From contig NZ_JAGYJK010000018.1 of the NCBI RefSeq assembly GCF_018402175.1, positions 62,001 through 126,000 of the forward strand: a stretch of DNA of 64,000 nt. Reading direction: 5' to 3'. The notes beneath the pieces were generated by a model. The model saw only the letters and a program-made list of their open reading frames with translations. It ran no database searches and was not told where the DNA came from. The position numbers and the translations under genes were made by a program. Each line of letters begins with the position of its first letter. Position 1 is the first letter of the stretch. This document shows, piece by piece, positions 50,149-61,294 of this stretch. Origin of the DNA: Yoonia sp. GTDB lineage: Bacteria > Pseudomonadota > Alphaproteobacteria > Rhodobacterales > Rhodobacteraceae.

Positions 50149-50183
50149 GTCTTCTTATTTCCAAAAATACTCCCGCCGGAGGC
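50149..50183 (-). repeat. Intergenic repeat, copy 4
   Basis: Minus strand GCCTCCGGCGGGAGTATTTT, then TGGAAATAAGAAGACG. It lies between cobA and cobB. Its G to A variant in the core (GGGAGTATTTTT) is the form shared with the degenerate copy at 52742. Confidence 0.7.
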
Positions 50184-50198
50184 GTCCCGGAGGGACCC

Positions 50199-51474
50199 AT
50201 GTCCTTTGTGATCAGCGCCCCCGCCTCGGGCAGCGGCAAAACCACAGTCACACTGGGCCTGTTGCGCGCCTTCAGCCGCATAAACCCCATCCGCAGCGCC
50301 AAATCCGGCCCCGATTACATCGACCCCGCCTTTCATGCAGCCGCCACTGGCGGGCCCTGTGTGAACCTTGATGCCTGGGCGATGACGCCCGACCGGATCA
50401 GGGCGCTGGCCGCAGGCACCGGCCCGCTGATCGTCGAAGGCGCGATGGGCCTGTTCGACGGTGCGCCACCCGCTGGCAAAGGCTCCAGCGCCGATCTGGC
50501 AAAAATCCTGCACCTGCCCGTGGTGCTGGTGATCGACGCCGGGCGGATGGCGGGGTCGGTCGGCGCGCTGGCCCAGGGCTTCATGCGCTATGATCCTGAC
50601 CTGCAGGTCGCTGGCGTGATCCTGAATAATGTCGGCTCGCCCCGGCACGAAGACATGCTGCGCGCCGCCTTGCAGGATGTCACGGTCTTCGGCGCGCTCC
50701 CGCGCGATGCGGCGCTGCATCTGGGATCACGGCATCTGGGGCTGGTACAGGCACAAGAACGCCCCGATCTGGAGGCGTTTCTCGACCACGCCGCCGACCT
50801 TGTGACGCAGCATCTGGAGCTGACCGCGCTGCAAAAGCTCGACACGCCCCGGCGCCCCGCCGGGGCCTCGCCCCGCCTGCCCCCGCCCGCGCAACGCATC
50901 GCCATCGCGCGCGACGCGGCTTTCGCCTTCGCCTATCCGCATCTGCTGAACGACTGGCACGCAGGCGGGGCGGAGCTGCACTTCTTCTCGCCCCTCGCCG
51001 ATGATCCGGTGCCGGACGCCGATTTCATCTATCTGCCCGGCGGTTATCCCGAATTGCATGCAGGCCGGATCGCGGCGAACACGCGGTTTCTGGACAGCCT
51101 GCGGCAGACCAAGGCACGCATCTACGGCGAATGCGGCGGCTATATGGTGCTGGGTGACGGGCTGGTCGATGCGGATGGCACGCGGCATGCGATGGCAGGG
51201 CTGTTGCGGCTCGAGACCATCCTTTGCACAGCGCAAATTGCATCTGGGGTACCGGCATCTGTACGCGGCACAAGGCCCCTTTGCAGGGCACTGGGCCGGC
51301 CATGAATTCCATTACGCCAGCACATTGCGCGCCGCAGGCACGCCGCTGTTCACCGCCAGCGACGCGACAGGTGCCGCCCTGCCGCCCATGGGGCTGATCG
51401 CGGGGCGCGTGGCGGGATCTTTTGCGCATCTGATCGACGCTTTCGCCATTGTCAGCCCCGACACCGCGGCGTAG
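50199..51474 (+). CDS. cobB: Cobyrinate/hydrogenobyrinate a,c-diamide synthase, one-base frameshift near 51219
   Basis: CobB amidates the a and c side chains of the corrin ring using glutamine and ATP. The N-terminal P-loop APASGSGKTTVTLGLL and SGPDYIDPAFHAAAT are present. The C-terminal glutaminase domain has GECGGYMVLGDGL with the catalytic Cys. The frame changes after LLRLET, with the rest (SFAQRKLHLGYRHLYA...HEFHYAS) in another frame. One extra A near 51219 in GACCATCC explains it, and the corrected gene has 425 codons. A strong GGAGGG site precedes ATG 50199. Confidence 0.88.
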
Positions 51475-51484
51475 CAATTCGCGC

Positions 51485-52706
51485 ATGGATATGATCGACG
51501 ACAGCCGCGCCAAACGCAATGTGACCGTTCTGGTGCTGGCACAGGCCATTCTGGGCGCGCAAATGCCGATGATGTTCGTCATCGGCGGGCTGGCGGGCGG
51601 ACAACTGGCCAGCAACCCCTGTTTTGCAACCCTGCCGATTTCGATGATCGTGTTCGGGTCAATGACGACAGCGCCATGGATCAGCCCGCTGATGCAACGC
51701 AACGGGCGGCGATTCGGTTTCATGGTCGGCGCCTTCGGCGGGGCAATGGGGGCGGCCGTATCGGCCTATGGGCTTTATACCGGATCGTTCTTTTTGCTGC
51801 TGGCGGGGTCATACCTGAGCGGTATCTACATGTCCGCGCAAGGATTTTACCGCTTTGCCGCGACCGATACCGCGTCCGAGGCCTTCCGGCCCAAGGCGAT
51901 TTCATTCGTCATGGCGGGCGGGCTCTTGTCGGCGGTGATCGGCCCGCAATTGAACAAGCTCGCGCAAGATGCCTTTGTCGTGCCGTTTCTGGGCAGCTAT
52001 CTGGCGATCATCGTGCTGAACCTTGTCGGCGTCGGCCTGTTCTACTGGCTGGACCTGCCCAAGGGCAGCCGGTCGCAACCCAAGGTGCTGAACCAGATCA
52101 CAGGCCGCAGCCGCCGCGAATTGCTGCGCGATCCGCGCATCATCGTGGCGATCATCTGCGGGATGGTGTCTTATGCGCTGATGAACCTTGTGATGACATC
52201 GACGCCTTTGGCGGTCGTGGGCTGCGGGTTCACCACCAACAATGCCAATGACATCGTATCGCTGCATGTGATCGCAATGTTCGCGCCGTCATTTTTCACC
52301 GGCCATCTGATCGCCCGCTTTGGCGTGGAAAAGATCATTGCGACAGGGCTGGTGATCCTTGCCATGGCAGGCGGCGTCGCCATCGCGGGGGTGGAATTGG
52401 CCAATTTCTTTGTCGCTTTGGCGCTGTTGGGGCTGGGCTGGAATTTCGGCTTCATCGGGGCCACCACCATGCTGGCCGGTGCGCACCGCCCCGAAGAACG
52501 CGGCCAAGTGCAGGGGTTGAACGACATGCTGGTGTTTGGGATGGTGACTGATCGCGTCGCTGGCGGGTGGCGGGTTGCTGAATTGCGCGGGCGGCACAAC
52601 GGTCGAGGGCTGGAATGCCGTCAATCTGGCGATGATCCCGTTTCTGGTGCTGGCGGGCGCGTCGCTGATCTGGTTGTCGCGCCAGCGCAGGGTTGTGGCG
52701 TCGTAA
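51485..52706 (+). CDS. MFS transporter, one-base frameshift near 52550
   Basis: A major facilitator of about 407 codons with twelve predicted helices. The N-terminal NVTVLVLAQAILGAQMPMMFVIGG and the SGIYMSAQGFYRFAATD block are in the first frame. The last helix (IPFLVLAGASLIWLSRQRRVVAS) is in a second frame. One extra G near 52550 (GTGACTGATCGC) restores it. The family exports or imports small solutes; the substrate is unknown. It lies ten bases after cobB, so a link to B12 or precursor transport is possible but not shown. Confidence 0.8.
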
Positions 52707-52741
52707 GGGGCGCTGCCCCTCGTCCGGACGTAGTCCGGCCT

Positions 52742-52770
52742 CACCCCGGAGTATTTTTAGAAAAAAGAAG
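52742..52770 (+). repeat. Intergenic repeat, degenerate copy
   Basis: CACCCCGGAGTATTTTTAGA followed by AAAAAGAAG. It keeps the GGAGTATTTTT core and GAAG end of the repeat family, while the CCTCCGGCGG end is eroded. It lies between the MFS gene and the phytoene-synthase-family gene. Confidence 0.4.
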
Positions 52771-52779
52771 TTGGGGGGG

Positions 52780-53547
52780 TTAGACCCACCAGCCGCGCAG
52801 GGCGACATGGGCAAGGCGCAGGCTTTGGCGCAGCGGTGTGAGTTCGAGATTGCCTTGCAGCGCGGCGGCGGGGTCTTTGGCCGCTTGGGTCAGGATCGGC
52901 CGGGCGGCATGGCCCAGCAGCAAGGGCGCGCTGGCATGATGTGGCAGATCGCGCCGCGCGGTGCGGGCGGCGTTCAGACGTGCCAAGGCGCGCTGTGCGA
53001 GACCGGCGATGCCTTCGGCACTGGCGTCCGGCAGCGGCTGGCGCTGGCGGTCCAGCAGCACAGGCAGCGCGCGGAACAGGTTGGCCACCCCTGTCGCATA
53101 GGCGACATCACCGACGACCGCCGCGTTTTCGTTCCCCAGCAGCCGTGCCGCGGTGATCATCGGCGCGCCGCTGGTGGCCGCGATATAGGCGTCAAAATCG
53201 TCCCAATCCGCAAAAGGGTCTGTATAGATGTCCCAGCGCCGCGCGGCGATGGTTGTGTCCAGCGCCTCGGCCCCTTGTGCGTCCAGCACAGCTGCCAGGG
53301 CATCGACGACCTCGTGCTTGCGCACCCTGCCGCCTGCCTTGATTTCCTCCAGCGCGTCGCGCCACCATTGCAGGCGCATTTCCGCGATCATCGGTTCTTT
53401 GGTCAGCCAGGGCGCGCGGATGATTTCGACGTTGAACGCATAGATCGGGAACAGCACGCGCCGTGCCGCAACAGGTGCCGCCATGATCGCGCGGAACCGT
53501 TCGGGATCGGCCTTTTCCACCAATGCGGCGCAGGCGTCAAAGCTCAT
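52780..53547 (-). CDS. Squalene/phytoene-synthase-family protein
   Basis: A 255-residue trans-prenyltransferase-fold protein. The block IRAPWLTKEPMIAEMRLQWWRDALEEI near residue 45 and the ATSGAPMITAARLLG block near 128 follow the family pattern. The aspartate-rich metal motifs (DxxxD) of true phytoene synthases are not evident. It may belong to the NDUFAF6-like branch, whose members need not make carotenoids. It overlaps the cimA stop by four bases and is the last gene of cysS-cimA. Confidence 0.8.
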   Translation of the reverse strand: MSFDACAALVEKADPERFRAIMAAPVAARRVLFPIYAFNVEIIRAPWLTKEPMIAEMRLQWWRDALEEIKAGGRVRKHEVVDALAAVLDAQGAEALDTTIAARRWDIYTDPFADWDDFDAYIAATSGAPMITAARLLGNENAAVVGDVAYATGVANLFRALPVLLDRQRQPLPDASAEGIAGLAQRALARLNAARTARRDLPHHASAPLLLGHAARPILTQAAKDPAAALQGNLELTPLRQSLRLAHVALRGWWV

Positions 53548-55162
53548 GCCTGCGCGCCGTCCCGCACCAGTTTCCAGTTGATCGCGTCGATCAGCGCGTC
53601 GAAAGAGGCATCCACGATATTGGCGCTGACCCCCACGGTGGACCAGCGGTTACCCTGCCCGTCTTCGCTGTCGATGATCACGCGGGTCACGGCCTCTGTG
53701 CCGCCGCCGGTGATGCGGACCTTGAAATCCACCAGTTCGATATCATCGATCATCGCCTGATAGGGGCCAAGGTCCTTGGCCAGCGCGCGTGCCAAGGCGT
53801 TGACAGGCCCACGGTCGCTGCCGTCGGGGCCAAGGCTTTCGCTGACATTGAGAAATTTCTGGCCCTGCACCTTGGTCACGACCACGGCCTCGGACAGCGA
53901 TACCATCTGGTTGCGCTTGTTGCGGCGGCGTTCGACAGTGACGCGGTAGCGTTTGACCTCGAAGAAATTGGGCAAAAGGCCCAGTTCGGCGCGCGCCAGC
54001 AGCTCGAAACTGGCCTGCGCTGTGTCATAGGCATAACCCTGCGCCTCGCGTTCCTTGATCCGTTCGACGATGCGGGCAAGGGCGGGGTTGTCGGCGGCAA
54101 CCGTGATGCCAGCATCAGCCAGACGCGCGCGCAGGTTCGACTGGCCCGCCTGATTGGACATCGGCACGATGCGGCTGTTGCCGACCGCCGCAGGGTCGAT
54201 ATGTTCGTAGGTGCTGGGGTCTTTGGCGATGGCGCTGGCGTGCAGCCCTGATTTATGCGCAAAGGCCGAGGCCCCGACATAGGCGGCCTGTTTGGTGGGC
54301 ACGCGGTTCAGGATGTCATCGAGCAGGCGCGAGGCGCGGCGCAGCCCGCGCAGGGCATCATGGCTGACGCCGATGTCGAACCGGCTGGCATAGGGGTCTT
54401 TGAGCAGCAGCGTCGGGATCAGCGTCGTCAGATTGGCATTGCCACAGCGTTCACCCAGCCCGTTCAGCGTGCCTTGGACCTGCCGGACGCCCGCCATAAC
54501 GGCGGCCAATGCTCCGGCCACGGCAGTTTCGGTATCGTTGTGGGTATGAATGCCCAGATGATCGCCGGGGATGCCGCTGGCGATCACCGCCGTCACGATG
54601 CGCGCGATATCGTCGGGCAAGGTGCCGCCGTTGGTGTCGCACAGCACGATCCAGCGTGCGCCAGCGGCATAGGCCGCGTGGACCACCTGCAGCGCATAGG
54701 CCGGATTGGCCTTGTAGCCGTCAAAGAAATGTTCGGCATCAAACAGCGCCTCGCGCCCCAATGTGGCCAGATGGGCGAAACTGTCGCGGATATTTGCAAC
54801 ATTGTCGTCAAGCCCGATGCCAAGCGCCGTTGTAACGTGGAAATCATGCGCCTTGCCGACAAGGCAGACAGCACCTGTGCCCGCATTCAGCACGGCGGCC
54901 AGCACGTCGTCGTTGTCGGCCGACCGCCCCTGCCGTTTGGTCATGCCAAAGGCGGTGAAACGGGCGCGGGTCGCGGGGGGCTGGCAAAGAATTCCGTATC
55001 GGTCGGGTTTGCCCCCGGCCAGCCGCCTTCGATGTAATCCAGCCCCAGCCCGTCCAGCACGGCGGTGATCTGGTGTTTTTCCTTGGCGGAAAACTGTACG
55101 CCCTGTGTCTGCGCCCCGTCGCGCAGGGTGGTGTCGTAAAGATAGAGCCTGTCGCGTGCCAT
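53544..55162 (-). CDS. cimA: (R)-citramalate synthase, one-base frameshift in a G run near 54975
   Basis: CimA condenses pyruvate and acetyl-CoA, giving a threonine-free route to isoleucine. The N-terminal DTTLRDGAQTQGVQFS starts the TIM barrel, and GIHTHNDTETAV has the metal-binding His pair. The C-terminal regulatory domain follows to ...NWKLVRDGAQA. The first 63 residues are in one frame and the rest in another. The shift sits in a run of six G bases (54975-54980) where seven would restore the frame to 540 codons. The ATG at 55160-55162 shares a base with the cysS stop. Confidence 0.88.
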
Positions 55163-56595
55163 CACAGCCCACCCAGTTTGGAGGCGTCGAAATCCGGGCC
55201 GGGCGACCATGTCGCCTGCCCGCCCACATCGGTGACCTGCACGCCGGCCGCGGTCAGGATATCGCGCACATCATCGGCTTGCGCCCAATCCTTGGCGGCG
55301 CGGGCAGCGGCGCGCGCAGCCAGAAGCGCATCGACACGTGCGGCAACGGCGGGCGTTACATCCGGCCCCGCCTCTGCCCCGTCCAAAAGCGGGATCGCGG
55401 CCCAGTCGCGCACCAAACCCAGCATGTCCAATCCATGCGCGAAACCGGCCAGTGCCGTGGGCGTCTTGCCTTTGGCCAGCACATGCAGCCGCGCAATGGC
55501 GCCCGGTGTGTTCAGGTCATTGGCCAGCACACCCAGAAATTCCGCATCCGCCTGCCATTTGCCATCCGCCTTGAGCGCGCGGATCAGATCGGGGCCAAAG
55601 CCATGCCCGTGCAGGATACCGTACCAGCGGCGCAGCGTCAGGTCAGCCTCGGACCGGCGGGCCTCGGTCCAGTCCATCGTCTTGCCGTAATGCGTGCCGA
55701 GCATCACAAGGCGGATCACCTCGCCCGGAATGCCCTGATCCAGAAGGTCGCGGATGGTCAAGAAATTGCCCAAGGATTTGGACATCTTCTTGCCCTCGAC
55801 CTGCAACATTTCGTTGTGAATCCAATAGCGGGCGAATTCGCCTTGCGGATGGGCGCAAGCCGATTGCGCGATCTCGTTTTCATGATGCGGGAATTGCAGG
55901 TCATTGCCGCCGCCATGGATGTCGAAACTGTCACCCAGCAGATCATGCGCCATGGCCGAACATTCGATATGCCAGCCCGGGCGACCGTAACCCCAAGGGC
56001 TGTCCCAGCCCGGCACGCCGTCGCCAGAGGGTTTCCACAGCACAAAATCCATCGGATTGCGTTTATAAGGGGCGACTTCCACCCGCGCACCGGCGATCAT
56101 ATCGTCGATCGACCGGCCCGACAGCGCGCCATATTCAGCATAGCTTTCGACGGCGAACAGCACATGGCCATCGGCCTCATAGGCATGGTTCTTGGCGATC
56201 AGATCGGTGATCATCGTGATCATCTGCGCGATATATTGCGTCGCGCGGGGTTCGTGGGTCGGGCGCAACGCACCAAGCGCATCCAGATCCGCGTGATACC
56301 AGCCGATGGTTTCGGCCGTGATATCGCCGATGGCGCGCCCGCTTGCCGCGGCGCGCGCGTTGATCTTGTCATCGACATCGGTGAAATTGCGCACATAGGT
56401 GACATGTTTCGCGCCGTAGACGTGGCGCAGCAGCCGGAACAGCACGTCGAACACCAAAGACGGGCGGGCATTGCCCAGATGCGCGCGGTCATAGACCGTC
56501 GGCCCGCACAGATACATCCGCAGATTGCGCGCGTCGATGGGGACGAAATCTTCGCGTTTGCGGGATTTTGTGTTGTGCAGCCGGATGGTGGTCAT
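55162..56595 (-). CDS. cysS: Cysteine--tRNA ligase
   Basis: A 477-residue class I synthetase. The HIGH equivalent is [13 protein letters not shown] near residue 36, and the zinc-binding residues lie in YLCGPTVYD and HIECSAMA. The KMSKS motif is [11 protein letters not shown] near 270. The C-terminal anticodon-binding region is full length. It leads the cysS-cimA-phytoene-synthase-family operon. Confidence 0.96.
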   Translation of the reverse strand: MTTIRLHNTKSRKREDFVPIDARNLRMYLCGPTVYDRAHLGNARPSLVFDVLFRLLRHVYGAKHVTYVRNFTDVDDKINARAAASGRAIGDITAETIGWYHADLDALGALRPTHEPRATQYIAQMITMITDLIAKNHAYEADGHVLFAVESYAEYGALSGRSIDDMIAGARVEVAPYKRNPMDFVLWKPSGDGVPGWDSPWGYGRPGWHIECSAMAHDLLGDSFDIHGGGNDLQFPHHENEIAQSACAHPQGEFARYWIHNEMLQVEGKKMSKSLGNFLTIRDLLDQGIPGEVIRLVMLGTHYGKTMDWTEARRSEADLTLRRWYGILHGHGFGPDLIRALKADGKWQADAEFLGVLANDLNTPGAIARLHVLAKGKTPTALAGFAHGLDMLGLVRDWAAIPLLDGAEAGPDVTPAVAARVDALLAARAAARAAKDWAQADDVRDILTAAGVQVTDVGGQATWSPGPDFDASKLGGL

Positions 56596-56759
56596 GATGC
56601 CTCGCGCGCAGGGTTATGCTGCGGGCTTAGCTGCTTGCGATCTGGTAAGAAACGACAAAAGCGGCCCGCGACGGATGTCAGCAGGAAATAATGCAGCAGG
56701 GGATGGTGCAATTGCTTTTCATGCCATCCGCCTAGCGCCAAACGCGGCTCATGGCAATG

Positions 56760-56791
56760 AAAAAGGGCCCACGCGTGATGCGCAGGCCCTT
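56760..56791 (-). terminator. Intrinsic terminator after the outer-membrane protein gene
   Basis: On the minus strand, AAGGGCC and GGCCCTT form a 7-bp stem around a 15-base loop, followed by TTTTC. It lies 22 bases past the stop of the gene at 56813. Confidence 0.75.
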
Positions 56792-56812
56792 GGATCGGAT
56801 CAAAGCGTCAGA

Positions 56813-57430
56813 TCAGAACTGGTACGACACGCGGGCCGTTGCCGTTGTGGCGCGCAATGTGTCGGCTGTCCCTGCGGCATCAGCTTCGTAGAACTTGTGC
56901 TGCAGCACTTCGCCACCAAACAGGATGTTGTCGGCATATTTGTACGCAACGCCCAGACCGTAGAAATCGCCTTCGACTTCCAGATCGGGGCCCGATGTAT
57001 TGGCCCGCACGACGCCGCCGGTCACATAGGGCAGAAACGCGCCTGCATCATAGCCAACGCGTGCCTTGACGCGCAGGATATCGTCCAGATCAGCGGTGCC
57101 TGCCACGTTGTCGATGCTGCTCAGGTCGTAATCGACCTCGCCACCCAGAACAACGCTACCCAGATCATACATATAGCCGCCATGCACACCATAGATCGCG
57201 CCATCGACATCAGCGGTCGTTCCGCTGCCGGTCACATCGGCATAGCCAAGCTGGCCACCGGCGTAAAACCCTGTCCAGTCGGTGCTGGCCATCACCGGTG
57301 CGGCGACGATCGGCGCGGGTGCCACTGTTTCGACGGGCTGGGCCAGACCGCCTGCGGTGGTCATGCCTGCGGCAAGTGCGAATGGTGCGGCCAGCAGGGC
57401 TGTGCGGGCGAATTTGAATGTCGTTGTCAT
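56813..57430 (-). CDS. Outer-membrane beta-barrel protein (Omp25/RopB-like)
   Basis: A 205-residue envelope protein. A signal peptide with cleavage around ...MTTAGG-LAQP is followed by a short Pro/Ala linker. An eight-stranded barrel pattern then starts at WTGFYAGGQLGYADV and ends in the outer-membrane signal ARVSYQF (C-terminal Phe). Alternating strands such as VVLGGEVDYDL and AYKYADNILFGGEVL support this. The family includes small surface porin-like proteins; no channel role is proven. It has its own terminator and a 250-base upstream region. Confidence 0.85.
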   Translation of the reverse strand: MTTTFKFARTALLAAPFALAAGMTTAGGLAQPVETVAPAPIVAAPVMASTDWTGFYAGGQLGYADVTGSGTTADVDGAIYGVHGGYMYDLGSVVLGGEVDYDLSSIDNVAGTADLDDILRVKARVGYDAGAFLPYVTGGVVRANTSGPDLEVEGDFYGLGVAYKYADNILFGGEVLQHKFYEADAAGTADTLRATTATARVSYQF

Positions 57431-57694
57431 TTGATCTTCTCCATTTTGGGTTGTCTTGTGAACGGCATTTGAGAACTAAACAGTTCGGTTCAATACCACC
57501 TCACGGCGGTGTGAACTCAACCGCTGCGTTTGCCCCGAAACGCACCCCTGCTCGGCCAGTATCCGCCTACATTTGCGCTATAATCGCAACATCGACCTTA
57601 AAAAATATCAAGTGACTTGAATAGGTAAGCCAGTTTCGCAGCCCAAGGTGCCTGGCCGATACGATGATGTGCAGGACCACAACCTTGGTCCGGG

Positions 57695-58806
57695 TCAGGC
57701 CCGCGTCCGCTCCCGCGAAACACTCACACGCCCGCCGCGCGCGGGCATTGGCACGCCGGTCGTGCCGGGTGCCGAAATCGGCAAGCCGCGCAGCACGCGC
57801 ACCGCCAGATAGCCAAAGGCCTGCGCTTCGAGCATGTCACCGTCCAGCCCCACCGCCTCGACCGGATCGACGGGCAAACCGCAGATTGCAGCAAGCCCCG
57901 CCATCAGCGTGGCATTGCGCCGCCCGCCGCCGGTGACCAGCAACCGTGCAGGCGGGCGCGGGCATTGCGCCATTGCCGATGCGACAGACCAGACCACGGC
58001 GTGGGTCAGCGTGGCGATGGCATCGGCATCGCCCAGATGCGCGGTCGCAGGGCCAAGCGCGCGAAAATGATCGCGGTCCAGCGATTTGGGCGGCGGCCTG
58101 CGCGAAATAGGGATCAGCGCGGAATGCAGCCAGCGCATGCCATATCCGGCACCCCCGCCGCCGCCACCTGCCCGTTGTCGTCATATCCCCGCCCCAACCG
58201 CGCGCGCATTGCGTCATTGATCGGCGCATTGGCAGGACCCGTATCAAAGGCCAGCAAGGCGCCCGGATCGGCCGGATCGGCGCAGGCCGGATCGACCCAT
58301 GTCAGATTGCCCACCCCGCCAAGGTTCAAAAACGCCACCGGCGCGCGCGCCCCGATCCATTTGGCCAATGCGAAATGATAAAACGGGGCCAGTGGGGCGC
58401 CCTGCCCGCCTGCCGCCACATCGGCGCTGCGAAAATCCCAGACCACCGGATAATCCAGCGCCGCGGCCAGCCTGTCACCGTCGCCGCTTTGATGCGTGCC
58501 GCGCCCGCGCGGATCATGCGCCAATGTCTGCCCGTGAAACCCCGCCACCGCGACATCGCGAAACCCCGCCATGACCGCGATATGGGCATCCTCGACAATG
58601 CGGGCGGCAGCGGCTGTGTCGTCATCCTGCCAGCGCCCAAGAGCAGCGCGCAGCACGTCCTGTTCGTCCGCCGTATAGGCGCGATAGGCGACTGGCCCGA
58701 ACCCGAAAATCCGCACGCCGTCGGTTTCGACCACGGCGGCATCGACCCCGTCAAGCGACGTGCCCGACATGGTGCCAAGCGCGGTGACGGCAATCCCCTC
58801 CAACAT
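57695..58806 (-). CDS. anmK: Anhydro-N-acetylmuramic acid kinase, two one-base frameshifts
   Basis: AnmK phosphorylates and opens 1,6-anhydroMurNAc during peptidoglycan recycling. The ATP-binding start [20 protein letters not shown] and the [13 protein letters not shown] and [15 protein letters not shown] blocks are in one frame up to VPDMA. A short middle piece ([13 protein letters not shown]) is in a second frame, and the C-terminus ([26 protein letters not shown]) is in a third. Single extra bases near 58137 and 58094 explain both. Corrected length is 370 codons. The start ATG at 58804-58806 matches the family start, divergent from tyrS. Confidence 0.87.
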
Positions 58807-58867
58807 CTGCTTTCCCTCATCACTTGCGCTGATTATAGAGTGCTGGTGCGAGATTAGGAACATATCC

Positions 58868-60118
58868 ATGACTTACCACCCCAAATCCGATTTCATGTCC
58901 GTGATGATGGAGCGCGGCTTTCTAGCCGATTGCACCGATTATCAAGGGCTGGACGATGCGCTCAGCCGTGGGGTGGTGACGACCTATATCGGCTATGACG
59001 CAACGGCGAAATCGCTGCATGTGGGGCATTTGCTGAACATCATGATGCTGCGCTGGCTGCAAAAGACCGGCCATCAGCCGATCACCTTGATGGGCGGCGG
59101 CACGACCAAGGTCGGCGATCCCAGCTTTCGCGCCGATGAACGGCCCTTGCTGACGGCTGACCAGATCGACGCGAATATCGCAGGCATGCAGCAGGTCTTC
59201 GCCAAATACCTGACCTATGGCGACGGGCCGACCGATGCCTTGATGCTGAACAATGCCGAATGGCTGGATGGGTTGAACTATCTTGATTTCTTGCGCGACA
59301 TCGGGCGGCATTTCAGCGTCAACCGGATGCTGGCGTTTGAATCGGTGAAATCGCGGCTGGACCGCGAACAGTCGCTGTCCTTCCTCGAATTCAACTACAT
59401 GATCCTGCAAGCCTATGATTTTCTGGAACTGAACCGGCGCTATGGCTGCCTGTTGCAGATGGGCGGGTCGGATCAATGGGGCAATATCATCAACGGGATC
59501 GACCTGACACGCCGGGTGCTGGACCATGAAATCTATGGGCTGACCTCGCCCTTGCTGACCACCAGCGACGGGCGCAAGATGGGCAAATCGGCGGGCGGCG
59601 CTGTCTGGCTGAATGCCGATATGCTGTCGCCTTACGAATTCTGGCAATTCTGGCGCAACACGACCGATGCCGATACAGGGCGGTTCCTGAAACTTTACAC
59701 CGAATTGCCGCTGGACGAATGCACCCGTCTGGGGGCCTTGCAAGGCGCGGATATCAACGCCGCCAAGATCATCCTTGCCAATGAAGTCACCGCCCTGCTG
59801 CACGGGGCCGAGGCTGCGGCAACAGCCGAGGCCACCGCACGCGAAGTGTTCGAACATGGCGGCGTCGGTGACGACCTGCCGACCCTGACGCTGGGGGCCG
59901 CTGAACTGGGCGACGGCATGTCGATTGCGCAGATCATCGTGCGCGCGGGTCTGGCCGCCACCGGCAAAGAGGCCAAGCGCCTGATCGCCGAAAACGGCGC
60001 GCGGCTGAATGACGAACCGCTGACGGATGCGGGGCTGATGGTCGATGCGGCGATGCTGGCACAGCCGATCAAACTGAGCGCTGGCAAGAAACGCCACGCG
60101 CTGGTGCAGCTGGGCTAG
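58868..60118 (+). CDS. tyrS: Tyrosine--tRNA ligase
   Basis: A 416-residue class I synthetase. The HIGH equivalent is SLHVGHLLN near residue 50. The KMSKS equivalent is [11 protein letters not shown] near 238. The tyrosine-binding [13 protein letters not shown] and [11 protein letters not shown] blocks are present, and a C-terminal S4 domain ([17 protein letters not shown]) completes it. It starts 61 bases from the divergent anmK. The repeat at 60158 follows. Confidence 0.96.
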   Translation: MTYHPKSDFMSVMMERGFLADCTDYQGLDDALSRGVVTTYIGYDATAKSLHVGHLLNIMMLRWLQKTGHQPITLMGGGTTKVGDPSFRADERPLLTADQIDANIAGMQQVFAKYLTYGDGPTDALMLNNAEWLDGLNYLDFLRDIGRHFSVNRMLAFESVKSRLDREQSLSFLEFNYMILQAYDFLELNRRYGCLLQMGGSDQWGNIINGIDLTRRVLDHEIYGLTSPLLTTSDGRKMGKSAGGAVWLNADMLSPYEFWQFWRNTTDADTGRFLKLYTELPLDECTRLGALQGADINAAKIILANEVTALLHGAEAAATAEATAREVFEHGGVGDDLPTLTLGAAELGDGMSIAQIIVRAGLAATGKEAKRLIAENGARLNDEPLTDAGLMVDAAMLAQPIKLSAGKKRHALVQLG

Positions 60119-60157
60119 CACCTTTGCGCCAGCGTCACGGCTGGCGCGCCCCTCTCT

Positions 60158-60192
60158 CCCATCTTCCGAGCCAAAATATCCCCGCCGGAGGC
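60158..60192 (-). repeat. Intergenic repeat, copy 5
   Basis: Minus strand GCCTCCGGCGGGGATATTTT followed by GGCTCGGAAGATGGG. It lies between tyrS and the small membrane-protein gene. Confidence 0.7.
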
Positions 60193-60222
60193 AACCGTGC
60201 ATGGCCCTGCCATGCGCGGTTC

Positions 60223-60372
60223 CTAAAGCAGCAGCAGACTGATCAGCTGGATCGTGATCCCGACGGGCAAGGTGATGGCCCCCGCAACCAGTGCCGCCCC
60301 CAGCACAGTAGGCCGCACGGGCGGGGCGGTGACGCCATGCACGGCGCGGGTTTTGCGATTCGCGTTTGCCAT
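60223..60372 (-). CDS. Small membrane protein (49 aa), unknown
   Basis: Reading the minus strand from ATG 60370-60372 gives 49 residues: a basic, Thr/Arg-rich N-terminus (MANANRKTRAVHG) and one or two membrane helices (VLGAALVAGAITLPVGITIQ and a run of leucines at the end). It fills the only gap near tyrS. I find no family. It may be a coding microprotein or a chance frame, and its tail is compatible with a single helix inserted in the inner membrane. Confidence 0.4.
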   Translation of the reverse strand: MANANRKTRAVHGVTAPPVRPTVLGAALVAGAITLPVGITIQLISLLLL

Positions 60373-60417
60373 GCGCCCATTAACGCAGCCTTAGGTATCT
60401 GATGTCTTAACCAAGGC

Positions 60418-61224
60418 ATGAAAAGCCGCCCCTATCCGTTACAACAGCATCCGCGTTTTGCCGCCGCCCTGTCCGCCTTGGGGGTGGCGACGCGCAGCGT
60501 GGCCCTGCCGCAGGGTGCCAGCTTGCAGGTTGTGCAGCGGTGCGGGGTCCGTTTCGCCTCGCGCGGGCCGGTGTTCGACCTTGATACGTCGATGGAACAG
60601 CGCATCGCCGCCTTGCGGCAGGCGCGGCTGCACCTGCTCAACGCGGAAATGCCCGACCCTGCGCTGCGACAGGCGGGGTTCCGGCAGACGCATAGCGCGG
60701 CCTCGGTGGCCGAAATGCCGCTGGACAGGGATATTCTGGCGCGGCTTTACCCCAAATGGCGCGCGACATGGCGCAGGGCGGGCGATCTGACGCTGACAAC
60801 AGCGCCGTTTTGCGCGCGCGCGCATGGCTGGCTGCTGCAGGCCGAACATGCGCAACAACGCAGCGCGCGCTACCGCGCCCTGCCCCATGCGCTGATCGCG
60901 GCTTTTGCCGCGACGGGGCGCGATGCCGCCGTGGTCTATACGGCAACACAGGCGGATACACCTGTCGCAGCAATGCTGTTCTTGCGGCATGCGCCGATCG
61001 TCACCTATCACCTTGGCTGGACATCCGATGCAGGGCGGCAGTGCGGCGCGCATCACAAGATCCTGATCGCCGCCGCCCGCGACCATGCCGCAAAAGGCTA
61101 TTGCAGGCTCGATCTGGGGCTGGTCGATACGCATAACAGCCCCGGCCTTGCACGGTTCAAGATCGGCACGGGGGCCGTTGTACGCCCGTTGGGCGGCACA
61201 TGGATCAAGCTGCCGTGGCTGTGA
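60418..61224 (+). CDS. FemAB/GNAT-like acyltransferase
   Basis: A 268-residue protein with the fold of GNAT/FemAB acyl- or aminoacyl-transferases. Supporting pieces are MLFLRHAPIVTYHLGWTSD near residue 192, the GAHHKILIAAARDHA helix near 218 and the closing GLARFKIGTGAVVRPLGG. These resemble the C-terminal half of peptidoglycan-bridge-type and lipid-linked N-acyltransferases. The substrate is unknown. Confidence 0.75.
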   Translation: MKSRPYPLQQHPRFAAALSALGVATRSVALPQGASLQVVQRCGVRFASRGPVFDLDTSMEQRIAALRQARLHLLNAEMPDPALRQAGFRQTHSAASVAEMPLDRDILARLYPKWRATWRRAGDLTLTTAPFCARAHGWLLQAEHAQQRSARYRALPHALIAAFAATGRDAAVVYTATQADTPVAAMLFLRHAPIVTYHLGWTSDAGRQCGAHHKILIAAARDHAAKGYCRLDLGLVDTHNSPGLARFKIGTGAVVRPLGGTWIKLPWL

Positions 61225-61294
61225 CAGGCAATCACGTCTGGCCAGCGCATGGATCGACGGTTAAGACAGAAACAGTCGAATATCCGGACCGCGC

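Noticed and set aside
55105-56691. Long open frame opposite cysS (528 codons)
   Set aside because: It has no recognisable domain; cysS on the other strand carries HIGH and KMSKS motifs.
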